From NCBI GenBank assembly GCA_963971535.1, contig OZ020589.1:68735239-68799238 (forward strand): a stretch of 64,000 bases of DNA, read 5' to 3'. Of this stretch, positions 45,336 through 55,679 are shown one piece after another. The stretch's first letter is position 1. Every line of letters starts with the position of its first letter. Source of the stretch: Notolepis coatsorum. Lineage: Eukaryota; Chordata; Actinopteri; Aulopiformes; Paralepididae. The notes below the pieces were generated by a model. That model worked only from the letters and a program-made list of their open reading frames with translations, was not told the DNA's origin and did no database searches. The position numbers and the translations under genes are program-made.

Positions 45336-45825
45336 TTCGAGAGTCACTTTATTGACTCCAAACAGAGGATACACAATATAAAAGATACAGTAAAGTACCT
45401 GCACAGCAGGATGTCTGGCAACACCACATTAGAATAGCATACCCAAATATACTAGTATAATATAATATAATAGTATACCCAAAAAAAAAACCAAATATCG
45501 GTTATCGAATATCGATAATATAACAACGATTATAGATTGCCCTTTATCTGGCACTATTTAAAAGTTTAACTGAGATCGGAATAAAGGAGTTTTTAAACCT
45601 ATTTAGTCTAGAACGTGGAACTCTAAACCTCCTAGCATTACATTAACTCAAGTTCCAAAACCAAGAGCTCCATTATCCATCCTGTTGGGATGTTAGATCC
45701 TAATGTAAAAAAACTGTCTTTTATGTCTGCACTTTATGTGCTCAACTTTTTTCTGTTGTGAAGCACTTTGAGCTGCAGTTTCTGTATGAAAGGTGCTATA
45801 CAAATAAAGATTATTATTATTATTA
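45336..45825. mobile_element. LINE ends: minus-strand tail (45336-45660) and plus-strand L2 tail (45700-45825)
   Basis: The first part reads GAGTCACTTTATTGACTCC in plus, the inverse of a LINE polyadenylation region. The second ends CACTTTGAGCTGCAG, GTATGAAAGGTGCTATACAA and ATAAAGA(TTATT)n. Confidence 0.55.
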
Positions 45826-46082
45826 TACTTTTTAGAGCAGCAGCCTGAGTAATGGCTCCGTCACTTGTTTTTCAGTGGTTATTACTGATCAAGCTCAAGC
45901 ACAGTGTACAAGGCCTGGGGAGTTGGGTGATTTAAGACCAAGGTCAAGGGTTTATATGGTTCCACTTATTCAATTGGTCTGACATTTGTGGTTGTGTTCT
46001 TGTGATTGGTCGAAAATTGGCAAGATTAATCAAAGATTAAATTAAAACATTTACCTTTATTGGTTGTAACAGTATAACAAAG

Positions 46083-46193
46083 GGATAATACACAATGAGG
46101 TGTGCGGTTATTGAAAAATAATGCATGACGTGGCTAATTACCCCACGAGGCGAAGTGCATTATTTCTTGAACTCCACACCTTGGTGTATTATC
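46083..46193. mobile_element. 111-bp foldback element
   Basis: GGATAATACAC at the left is matched by GTGTATTATCC at the right. Inner pairs GAGGTGTG / CACACCTT and AATAATGCA / TGCATTATT continue the stem. It can fold along almost its whole length. Confidence 0.75.
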
Positions 46194-46339
46194 CAGATTA
46201 TACCATGGCCACTTGCCAAAGATAAAGAATATGTGCAATTTATTCATATTTTCTACATTATAATACAAAAAAATAATTGTTATGCTTTGCTCACTACTGA
46301 ATTTCATTAGAATACCTTTGCGCTACCTTAGCAACTGAT

Positions 46340-46628
46340 GCCAGTGACAATAGATTAGATATAAATGTATTGTCACCGTAAAGCACAAGTACAGTATAAT
46401 GAAAAATTGGCATCTAACCAAAGTGCAAGGTAACAGTAAAGTGCATTAACAATATACAGTGTGATTAAGTGTAAACAAGTGATTAAGTGGAATACAGTAG
46501 CATATTACTCAGTAGCTTCATTATATAATCTGATATATGTACATTTACTTGGAACAGAGTACCTCCCAGAGGGAAGGAGGGCAAACAGTGTGATTGGGTG
46601 AGAGGTCCTTACTGTGCGCCTTCCCTGA
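46340..46628 (-). pseudogene. L2 LINE 3' end
   Basis: Minus-strand end of the L2 whose polymerase lies at 48525-49068. It encodes the LFALLPSGR segment next to the break. Harbinger-like copy F splits the two pieces; removing it joins TVS and EGRR codons. Confidence 0.7.
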
Positions 46629-48524
46629 GGCCATGGTTACACAGACCGTTTTTGTTTTTGTTTTTGTTTTGAATACGTTTGCGGTCCCTGTTAGATAGAA
46701 ATGCCGTTTTGGCAGGAAACGTTTTGGCTAGAGGTGGGCATAGATTAATTTTTTTAATCTAGATTAATCTATCTGCAATCCTGGATTTAATCTAGATTAA
46801 TCTAGATTAAAATGGCTCAAAATTTAAAAAAAACCTGCCGAAGGCATTCAAAATATGTGTTCTACCCAAATAATGACCAGAAGTAAGTCCTTACTTTTTC
46901 TTTCCTCCTTATGTTTCTCAGGCCAGGTGGCCCATTACACCATGAGCCCATCTCCCGTTTCCAAAATGCATTACAGACTGTTTTAAAAAGCTGTTTTGCT
47001 ATGATAATTGGTAATGAAATATAAAAATAATGTTCAATAAGATGTACTTGTGTTTAATAAGTTGTTTTATTCAGAAGTTAACACAAATAAATAATATTAC
47101 CAGTACAGTACAGTATCTAGCACACTCTCAGGAGCAAAACAGAAAGAATCATTTCAAACTTGAACTATGTGACATGGCTTGAATCAACTGCTCCAGTGGA
47201 GTTGCTCAGTGGCCAATGGTGTCAACTGTGGTTGTACTGGGCAGCTCCCAGGTGTGAATGGAACTGTGTGAATGTGAAGCAGGGCGTTCCTGAAAAAGAG
47301 CATCTGTGCTCAGCGAACCTACCCTGGGTAAATAAAGGTAAAAAAACAAAAAAAAATGTAAAGAAACAACGTTTTTATTTTTTTTTTTTTTTTTTAGATT
47401 AATGCGTTAATTATATTATCGCGCGATACTAGTATAGCGTTAACGCAGCACGTTAACGCCGTTAACGGCCCAGCTCTAGTTTTGGCCTTACTGAAAACGC
47501 TGAAATTGTGTTTCCGTTTTGGATACTCGCCAAAACTCGCCGACAACGTGTCGTGTAATCTGTGCGGAGCCGTTGTTGCTCAACACCCATGCGCAGTAGA
47601 TACCCACATCTGCGTGCCCTCACCAACGTCCGGTGACAACAGAGCTATAGCTGCAGCTACCATGTGTTGTCAAGTTATTGTTATAAGGACCCCAGTCCAA
47701 GCTACAACAGTCTGCATTCCCTTAACAATTGTTTGTATTGAGCCGTATTGTATTGTACCCATTCTGCAATATGTTAAATAAAGTTTACATCCATTCATTC
47801 TGCTAGCATTAACGATTGCATGATCAGCTGGCTAACGTTAGCTATCAGACCCCGTTAGCTCAGAGCTCCTCTTTCAATCTTAACAAGCATTAAACAAAAT
47901 GGCCCAGTCATCTATTCACCTTTGTTTAATACACAAGGTGTTGTCTCTAATGTTATCTAGCTACTGATAGCTCCTGATATCAGTTTGGTGCTGGCTGGCT
48001 AACTGACGTGAGCTAACGTTAGCTGCTAGCCACAATGCTATACTGTTATAATGGCATATTCCATTCACGTTAGGGTTAGCATGTAGCTATCAACATCGGC
48101 GATCTTTTTTGATACTAAACTATCCGCTCTTGGTGGTCACTTGTGTTGATGTTAGTTTTGTTTCATCAACAAATCATCAACAAATGAGGCAGAACACAGT
48201 GAATGTATCCGTTTTTGTTTATTGCACTTTATTTCTTGCTGAAAAATAATGCTTCATTGGCTAAAATGGCTTGCGGAGGCATTTAAAGATGGTGGCTTTT
48301 GAGATTTTGAACAGGATGTGGAGTGTCCTCATTCAAGTTCTGATTGGTTGAAAATTGCCTTCATGTTCGCCACCTACTGCCACCTACTGCTTTGGCATTG
48401 TACTACATCACTGTGCTCAGGTTGCAAAACGAATGTCTAACTCGGCTGCCACTACGTTGCGACCTGGAAAAGCGAAACTAATCTTCAAAACGAAACGAAA
48501 ACATCAGTCAGTCTAACCGCAGCC
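46629..48524 (+). mobile_element. Harbinger-like element, copy F, with a hAT inside
   Basis: Starts GGCCATGGTTACACAG and ends GTCTAACCGCAGCC. Without its 750-bp hAT and one TSD it is 1138 bp, the family length. Flanking triplets are TGA (46626-46628) and TCA (48525-48527), so the target duplication is imperfect. Its LINE tail keeps the ancestral CATTCTGCAAT, unlike copies A, C, D and E. Confidence 0.8.
46729..47478. mobile_element. hAT element (750 bp), twin 1
   Basis: TAGAGGTGGGCATAG at the left, GGCCCAGCTCTA at the right, GTTTTGGC on both flanks (46721-46728 and 47479-47486). It is nearly identical to 50999-51714. A short block near 47265 (about 30 bp) is absent from the twin. The AATCTAGATTAATC and GTTAACGC words near the ends are typical subterminal repeats. 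Confidence 0.9.
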
Positions 48525-49068
48525 TCAGACACCGTTTGGGCGGTTTTCACCACCCTCTACAGTGCTTTCCGGTCCGAGGCAGTGCAGTTGCCGTACCAGA
48601 TTGTGATGCAGTTAGCTAGTATGCTTTCTATGGCGCATCAGTAGAAGTTCGCCAGAATCGGAGGGGACAGGTGGGCTTTCCTCAGTCTCCTCAGGAATGA
48701 AGAGACGCTGGCGAGCTTTCTTGATGAGTGTCGATGTGTTGAGGGTCCAAGAGAGATCCGCGGAGATGTGAACATCGAGGAATTTGAAGCTGGAAACACA
48801 CTCAACCTCTGTCCCCTTGATATGGTTGGGGCGTGCGTGCCAGCTCTGGTCTTCCTGGCATCCACGATGAGCTCCTTGGTTTTCTTGGTGTTGAGGGCCA
48901 GGTGCTGGACATCCTCCCTGTAGGCAGACTCATCATTGTTTTTGATGAGACCCTTGGTGCCATGTACAGGAGTGCAGAATTGGGTGATGAGGGAGTAGAG
49001 GAGAGGTCTCAGCACACAGCCCTGTGGGATACCAGTCTTCATGTTGAGGGTGGAGAAGGCCTAAAGAC
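48525..49068 (-). pseudogene. L2 LINE reverse transcriptase, damaged
   Basis: Minus strand: KTGIPQGCVLRPLLYSLIT (motif B), then a jump to NNDESAYREDVQHLALNTKK, so the FVDD catalytic block expected between them is deleted. Further on are ELIVDARKTRAG, SSFLRRLRKAHLSPPILAN and an out-of-frame GNCTASDRK segment. 5'-truncated at 49068. Confidence 0.85.
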
Positions 49069-49069
49069 T

Positions 49070-49726
49070 AGGCAAAACCCATAATATGTCCCCTTTTTCT
49101 AGTTGGATAATCATGTTTACAAATGTATGGTTCACCTTACTTTAATCCCTGCATATTCCTCCTCCATTCTTTACAGTATAACTGAAAGGCCTGTATGAAT
49201 GAGTCTATTTTTGTTTTATATACAAGATACCAAGGAACGGGTATATCAAAAGGTTATGTGAAAGTAATTTATACTGAATGTCATATGGTATGGTCTTTTA
49301 GTTTTAGGGTAGTTCGTAATTTAAGGCCAACAAACCATACATTTAATTTTCTCCATTTGTACGGCAAGGATGCTAAAAGTTAATTGTAGATCTGTATTGA
49401 ACAGCCTTGACCATATATTTCCTTAATCTGTTTGTAAGACATTTGGCCCTACAGTATATATTCATGAAACTAGATGCAAGCACAGGGGTGCGTCAAACCT
49501 ATTTTTGCCAATTTTGAGATACAAGCACATCCAAGGTGCAACTCGGCACACTTGACAAACGGGCTGGAGTAGGAGGAATACATTATTAGGATGGCTTAAT
49601 TTATGGCCAATCAAATCAGCTCTTCTCATTGCCAGTTGTATTGACACATTCATATGGCTGAGAAGTCTTCAACCAGGGACAAACTGTGGAGATCCAGTGG
49701 CAATAAGCTCTGCCTGTATCTATCTA
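49070..49726. other. No recognised feature
   Basis: AT-rich sequence, nothing recognised. Confidence 0.4.
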
Positions 49727-50396
49727 TCTAGGTCGTCCTCGGACGGGCCCTCCATCGGTGCTTCCAGTCATCCCGATCCTCCATGCATCTGGCTAGCTCG
49801 CCGGTGCTTTCTGTTCCCGCATCTCTCCTGAGTACGTCCACGTAGGTTAATGTGGGACGTCCTCGTGATCGATGCCCGTGTGTTGGTTCCCACAGCACAA
49901 GTTTGCTGGTTGGCATCTCATGGTGTCTCTGGCAGTGACCTGCCAGCCTCATTCTCCTGACTGCCACTTTATCGCTCACCTTTAGCACCCCCCCATACAA
50001 GTTTGCATTAGTGACATGCTCATCCCTGTTGATGTTGAGCACCACACGCATCATTCTGGTGTAGCACCCATCCAAGGACTTCTGCAGGGTGGGCTTCAAG
50101 GTCCAGCATTCACTGCCATACAAAAGGACAGACTCAACTGTAGCATGAAAGAAGTTGAGCTTGATTTGACGGGGGAGGTTGGATTTCCACACACTGGTCA
50201 TGCCGTTCAGAGCCCTCCACGAAAGCGCCTTCCTCACTTTAAGGTCTTGCTCGGACGAGTTGACCCACAAGCCCAGGTACTTGAAATCACTGACTTCCTT
50301 TAGAGCAGAGCCTCCTGTTGTCCTTAGAGGTGGATGATCCGGGAGGATGTTATACATTATGACCTCGGTTTTCTTGGCATTTATAAGGCAAGTATA
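49727..50396 (-). pseudogene. RTE-type LINE reverse transcriptase C-terminal third
   Basis: A 209-codon minus-strand frame with FKYLGLWVNSSEQDLKVRK, FFHATVESVLLYGSECWTL, LDGCYTRMMRVVLNINR, RRMRLAGHCQRH and RSRGRPTLTYVDVLRRD, the thumb and C-terminal domain of RTE-clade polymerases. The stop codon TAG runs straight into a (GATA)n tail (49722-49732), typical of RTE 3' ends, which have almost no 3' UTR. 5'-truncated. Confidence 0.88.
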
Positions 50397-50499
50397 CCAT
50401 ATAAACCATACATACTATACACATCATCAATATATTAATTAATTTATATTTTATTGTCATTTAATAGCCCAACACTGGGGGCAGGAAAAGAACAGGCTT

Positions 50500-50998
50500 C
50501 AAGCAGCAAGGTGTATCAGTGGAGTGTGGAGTGAGCAAATGAGTTTAACTTGTTTTTCAACACTGGTGCCCCACAAGGAACTGTGCAGTCATCCTTCCTG
50601 TTTTTGTTCTACACCTCCAAATTCTGCTACAACTCGTGCATGTACCACCTACAGAAGGTCTCCGACGACTCCTCCATTGTCAGTTACATCACGAACGACA
50701 ACCAGGATGAGTACAGTGCCCTGGTGGAGAGCTTTGTAGGGTGGTGCAACAGCAACAACCTCCAACTTGACATCAGCACAACCAAGGAGCTAGTGGTAGA
50801 CTATCCCTGAGGCTGAGCCTGAGGCAAGAAGAGGCCCCTCCCCTCATTATTCGAGGGGAGGAGGTGGTGATGGTGGAGACCTACAAGTTCCTGGGAGTAC
50901 ACTTGAACAGTAGACTGGACTGGTCGGACAACACCAAGGCCCTCTACAGGAAGGGACAAAGCAGGCTGTTCTTCCTGAGGAGACTCATGTCTTTAAAC
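50500..50998 (+). pseudogene. L2 LINE reverse transcriptase, first part
   Basis: NTGAPQGTVQSSFLFLFYTS (motif B) and VSDDSSIVSYI (motif C region, first residue V instead of F), then WCNSNNLQLDISTTKELVVD. A frameshift near 50810 is followed by VVMVETYKFLGVHLN and FLRRLMS to the hAT insertion at 50999. The frame rejoins at 51723 (RLMSLNVC). Confidence 0.85.
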
Positions 50999-51714
50999 TA
51001 GAGGTGGGCATAGATTAATTCTTTTAATCTAGATTAATCTATCTGCAATCCTGGATTTAATCTAGATTAATCTAGATTAAAATGGCTCAAAAAAAAAAAA
51101 AAAAAACCTGCCGAAGGCATTCAAAATATGTGTGTTCTACCCAAATAATGACCAGAAGTAAGTCCTTACTTTTTCTTTCCTCCTTATGTTTCTCAGGCCA
51201 GGTGGCCCATTACACCATGAGCCCATCTCCCGTTTCCAAAATGCATTACAGACTGTTTGAAAAAGCTGTTTTGCTATGATAATTGGTAATGAAATATCAA
51301 AATAATGTTCAATAAGATGTACTTGTGTTTAATAAGTTGTTTTATTCAGAAGTTAACACAAATACATAATATTACCAGTACAGTACAGTATCTAGCACAC
51401 TCTCAGGAGCAAAACAGAAAGAATCATTTCAAACTTGAACTATGTGACATGGCTTGAATCAACTGCTCCAGTGGAGTTGCTCAGTGGCCAATGGTGTCAA
51501 CTGTGGTTGTACCGGGCAGCTCCCAGGTGTGAATGGAAAAGAACATCTGTGCTCAGCGAACCTATACCCTGGGTAAATAAAGGTAGAAAAAAAAATGTAA
51601 AAAAATGTAAAAAAAAAAAAAAAAAAAAATTAGATTAATGCGTTAATTATATTATCGCACGATACTAGTATAGCGTTAACGCAGCACGTTAACGCCGTTA
51701 ACGGCCCAGCTCTA
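50999..51714. mobile_element. hAT element (716 bp), twin 2
   Basis: Same ends as 46729-47478, TSD CTTTAAAC at 50991-50998 and 51715-51722. Inserted into the L2 polymerase. Confidence 0.92.
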
Positions 51715-52490
51715 CTTTAAACGTGTGTTAACAGGCTCATACTATGCAGCAGCCCTCCTCCTACTTCCATAGCATGGATCCGCCCATTCTCACCCGAGCT
51801 CACTCACTCATCAAGGCCTAGTAGCCTTTATATCCTGTCCATTTCCACCTATGGTTATGCGTGGAAAGGTGAGTTAACTACTTTCTCTATACTATGTTGT
51901 TATAATGCAATGGTTATTTGTGGATTATGGCACCATGGAAAGTATACTGATGGGATGCACCACAGCATGGTTTGGAAATGCCAACCAGAACAACCACATA
52001 GCACTGGAGAGAGTGGTGCAAATGGCCGAAAAGATCTGCGGATGCAAGCTACCTATAGACAGTATATTCACCAAGTGGTTTGTCAGCAAGGCACACAGGA
52101 TTCTGAAAGGCCCCAGCCACCCAAACCACAAAATGTTTGAAAACGGTACCGCAGTCTCAGGTCCACATCCAAAAGAACAATAAACAGCTACTTCTACCGG
52201 GAAAAAAGACTACTGACGGAGACTCTAAATTATCATACGAGTATACACACAAAAGCACCTTAAGTGACTTCCACACCACACACACACTGCTGCCATTTAC
52301 ACTGTAGAATAATCTCTTTTTTATTTATCCACTGTTTTTGACCTTGTATTGTATAGTTTGTATAAATCATTGAATAGCTATTGTTGTCCACAAATCTACT
52401 ATGGTTAAGGAGCCGGGAAAAACAAGCATCTCATATTTTCTGAATGTATGTACATTTAAAAAAGCTGTGACCATAAAATAATCTGAATCT
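51715..52490 (+). pseudogene. L2 LINE, C-terminal part and 3' UTR
   Basis: 51905-52183 encodes TMESILMGCTTAWFGNANQN, ERVVQMAEKICGCKLP and ILKGPSHPNHKMFENG, the usual L2 C terminus. The 3' UTR ends in AATCTGAATCTGAATGAG near 52490. Together with 50500-50998 this is one 5'-truncated L2. Confidence 0.85.
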
Positions 52491-53049
52491 GAATGAGTGT
52501 TTGTGTAGTAATCATTTCAGTAGTGGTAAGCCTATCTCTTCCCCCTCCTTTGTTGGAGTACTAATTGTTATCCAATTGTCTTAATTGTTGTGTGATGTAC
52601 ATTTATTTGAATCTCTTTCATAGGACTACACTCACGTTTGACTGCGCCATTTCCTCGCGCCAATATCCGCTGGTTTCCGACTCAATGCGCTGAGATTTCT
52701 ATAAACTTGCATGTATTCATATAACACTTAAAATCATTGGTAAACAAACACGATAATTATCGGGCAGATATCAGCAATTATGACGTCATCCTGCTAAAGT
52801 TATTGATAGCTCTGATAATATATAATATATTTTTTGGTAAAAAAAAAATGCGGTGTGGGTGAATTGGGATGAAGGCCGTTTGTTTTTACTGTAGGCTCCT
52901 CCCGTTTTGCCAGTACAGTGGTACGACTGATAGCGTGTGGTTTAGGAAGAGGGCGTTTTACACAAATCCAGCGCTCCCTTTCTTGGCTGTGACGTAGCCA
53001 CGTAAGTTTCAGAGGCAGCGCGGATGTAAACAAAGATGGCGTCAGTAGT

Positions 53050-53325
53050 GTGGGAATAGTTTCAGAGGAAAAAAGTTTGCTTGCTATTTGTAACAAATGC
53101 AATGCAGAAGTTCCACGAGGAGGGAAAAGGGGAACAACTTATAATACATCCAACCTAACAAGTCACCTGCAACATCACCATGATGGTGTGTTAAAAGCCT
53201 ACGACGATGCGCGAGCAGCTAAAGCTTATTGCTCCGTAGTAGCCAGGTTAATTTGCACCACCAAGCACTGCTTAAAAGCTAGCGGCTTGAGCCCTTGGGT
53301 CATTTGTCAAATTTCTTTAATTTAG
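53050..53325 (+). pseudogene. hAT transposase BED zinc finger, truncated
   Basis: Residues SLLAICNKCNAEVPRGG (two finger cysteines), NTSNLTSHLQHHHDG (histidines) and VLKAYDDARAAKA match the BED-type DNA-binding finger at the N terminus of hAT transposases. An ATG upstream at 53037 (MASVVWE) is followed by a stop and lies in another frame, so the N terminus is frameshifted. After about 60 codons the sequence leaves the transposase and runs into an inverted duplicate. Confidence 0.75.
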
Positions 53326-53492
53326 CAAACGCCTTGTCAATAGGTACAAACGCTGCAGGTTCCTTTGTAGCTGGCTTTGGATTCACAGCAGCTTTAGCTG
53401 CTCGCGCGTCGTCGTAGGCTTTTTAACACACCATCATAGCGGTGGTGATGTTGCAGGTGACTTGTTAGGTTTGATGTATTATAAGTTGTTGA
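53138..53492. repeat. Inverted duplication of the BED-finger segment
   Basis: About 90 bp at 53138-53228 (from AACAACTTATAATACATC to GCAGCTAAAGC) are repeated in reverse at 53393-53492 with a few differences, separated by about 165 bp. Confidence 0.85.
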
Positions 53493-53965
53493 CGGATGGT
53501 GAATTTTCTGATTCAAATTATATTTATTTGGAAAAATAAATATGTCACTTTATCAGTCAAAACTGTTGTCTTGGCTTTGTTTTGTTCATAGTAGTAATGC
53601 TCATGTCATGATAAATCTGGTTAGGTCAAAACTACAGGAATATACATTTAAAAAAAAAATATTATAATACAATAAATATCGGTTATCGGTATCGGCCTTG
53701 AGGAGCAGAAAGTTATCGGTATCTGGGTCAAAAAAATCAATATCGTGCACCCTACGTTTTGCTGAAAATATACACTTTGACAGCTGTTTTGATGGTATGG
53801 GTCTTTACTATTGGCTACATTTGAAAAAAATATAAATGCTACATTAATTTATGGCGTGAAATTATTGTCGGTCCGGTACCGGACCGCTCAGGCTTAACCT
53901 TGTTCTCACCTTGCGAGGGATGCAGTTATTTTATCCACTTTTTCTATTGAAGTTCATTGTGGATG

Positions 53966-54350
53966 TGTGACGACCCCTCCCACTCTGCTTGTGTGTGTTT
54001 AACCTGTTCCCGTATTCGAGGAGGATGAGCCACACCTGAATCAACTTCTCTCGACTATTATACGATACTGCTATACTACTGTCTATGTCAGTTATCTCTC
54101 TCTCTTTAATCCACGCTAACACGCAACACTTTTTGTTTGGTTGTGTTTTGGGTTCTATTAGATTTACTTTTTACCTTGCTTACATTACACTTCACACATC
54201 CATGCAGCCACTACACCACAGATATTACTGATCCACATATCCCTCAGTAAATGTGTGTATAGTTTTCTATTAGTTAAATACAATTGTTTTATTGCATCCC
54301 TGATTACTCGTTTGGTATCCCTCGTCTGGACTTTGGGCTTGTTCATGACA
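53966..54350 (+). mobile_element. 5' LTR of an LTR retrotransposon
   Basis: Begins TGTGACGACCCCTCCCAC and ends GTTCATGACA, followed three bases later by a primer-binding-like sequence. About 385 bp. No 3' LTR is present, so the element is truncated. Gypsy-type is most likely from the gag start at 55352. An endogenous retrovirus-like element is an alternative. Confidence 0.6.
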
Positions 54351-54353
54351 AAA

Positions 54354-54371
54354 TTGGGGCTCGTTCAGTGG
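54354..54371 (+). promoter_or_regulatory. Primer-binding-site-like sequence
   Basis: TTGGGGCTCGTTCAGTGG resembles the TGGGGGCTCG start of a tRNA-Pro-primed binding site and is placed immediately after the LTR. Degenerate. Confidence 0.5.
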
Positions 54372-54488
54372 CTTTTTGGCCAACTAAGTAACACTTTGGA
54401 AGATTTACTCCGTGCCACATTTGAATGTGAAATTATGCACTAATGTAAATTGTTGAGAGAGATGCACACAAGTCATTGGTTTTTGATC

Positions 54489-55091
54489 TTAGCTCATTCT
54501 GGTCTTGGTGGGGGGAGAGAGGGCTTGATCAGTCCCTAGTAGATCATTCCGGTATTGGAGAGAGGGCTTGATAAGTCCCTAGTAGCTAATTTTGGTCTTG
54601 GGGAGAGAGGGCTTGATCAGTCCCTACTAGTAGCTAATTCTGGTCTTGGGGGAGAGAGGGCTTCATTAGTCCCTTTCAGACACTTTTGGTCTTGGGGGAG
54701 AAAGGGCTTGATCAGTCCCTTTAGCTAATTTTGGTCTTGGGGGAGAGAGGGCTTGATCAGTACCTAGTAGTTCATTCTGGTCTTGGGGGAGATAGGGTTT
54801 CATCAGTCCCTAGTAGCTCATTTTGGTCTTGGGGGAGATAGGGCTTGATTAGTCCCTTTTAGCTCATTTTGGTCTTGGGGGAGAGGGCTTGATCAGTACC
54901 TAGTAGTTAATTCTGGTCTTGGGAGAGAGAGGGCTTCATCAGTCCCTAGTAGCTCATTTTGGTCTTGGGGGAGAGAGGGCTTCATCAGTCCCTAGTTCTG
55001 GTCTTGGGGGAGAGAGGGCTTCATCAGTCCCTTTTAGCTCATTTTGGTCTTGGGGGAGAGAGGGCTTGATTAGTCCCTAGTAGCTAATTTT
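54489..55091 (+). repeat. Minisatellite, 13 units of about 46 bp, in the LTR element leader
   Basis: The unit reads roughly GCTCATTTTGGTCTTGG, GGGAGAGAGGGCTTGATC, AGTCCCTAGTA. Units vary from about 41 to 51 bp and differ at a few positions (CTTGATC or CTTCATC, CTAGTA or CTTTTA). The array occupies the untranslated leader between the primer-binding-like site and the gag start. Confidence 0.92.
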
Positions 55092-55351
55092 GTTGGTGCA
55101 GTGCTGGTTGTAAAATAATGGTCCTGTATTTTAGAGTTATATTCCCCTGCTAGGTTTCAGACAGCGGGTTCTGTTTAGGGAAGCCGTTGTTTCAACTATA
55201 GTTTGGTGGGGAACAAGGGTAGAGCAGTTGTCTCTGGAACATGAGGGGCTTCTGGGGTGTGTCGCTGGTTTAACCAGTTGGCTCCCCACCCCACTGATTT
55301 AAAGTACATTAGAGGGATTCTATTGTAAAGGATTTTATTCAGACTCCTTCG

Positions 55352-55483
55352 ATGGAGTTATTGGATCAGTGTACAAAGGACCAATTATTGAAGATTGCTG
55401 AGCACTTTGATATTGAGGTGTCTGATAAACATTTGAAAAAAAGATGTAAAAACTCTTTTGAAAAGAAAACGAGTGGAAGATGA
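55352..55483 (+). pseudogene. Start of a gag-like frame of the LTR retrotransposon
   Basis: The ATG opens a frame with a leucine-rich start and KDQLLKIAEHFDIEV, a helical SAP-like motif seen at the N terminus of gag-like proteins of fish LTR retrotransposons. The frame stops at 55483, and open sequence in another frame continues to about 55505, indicating a frameshift near 55440. Everything downstream is lost to a LINE tail at 55498. Confidence 0.55.
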
Positions 55484-55497
55484 GCTTTTGTCCGTTT

Positions 55498-55670
55498 TAG
55501 ATTCAAGATTGTTTAACTGTGCATATGGCAATAAACAGACAGTTTGCCATACAATGAAAATCTTACTTTGCTAGTCTGCCCTTCACAAAATCACACAATA
55601 CTTAACTTAAACATATTTAAATACAAGCGAGTGCTAAGGTAAAAATAGATAAATATATATATACAAGGCA
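55498..55670 (-). mobile_element. LINE 3' end
   Basis: In plus it reads TTAGATTCAAGATTG and CAATGAAAATCTTACTTTGC, the inverse of a tail like that at 1985-2395. Confidence 0.5.
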
Positions 55671-55679
55671 CAGTGAGTA

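Larger units (their letters stand above)
52630..53752 (+). mobile_element. Decayed hAT element with BED-finger remnant
   Basis: The right end reads TATCGGTATCTGGGTC then AATATCGTGCACCCTA, a hAT-style terminus. A matching left end was not found, so the 5' limit is a guess. It encloses the BED-finger frame and its inverted duplicate. Confidence 0.5.

Noticed and set aside
54489-55091. CRISPR-like array of regular repeats
   Set aside because: Units are contiguous with no unique spacers, and the genome is eukaryotic. It is a minisatellite.
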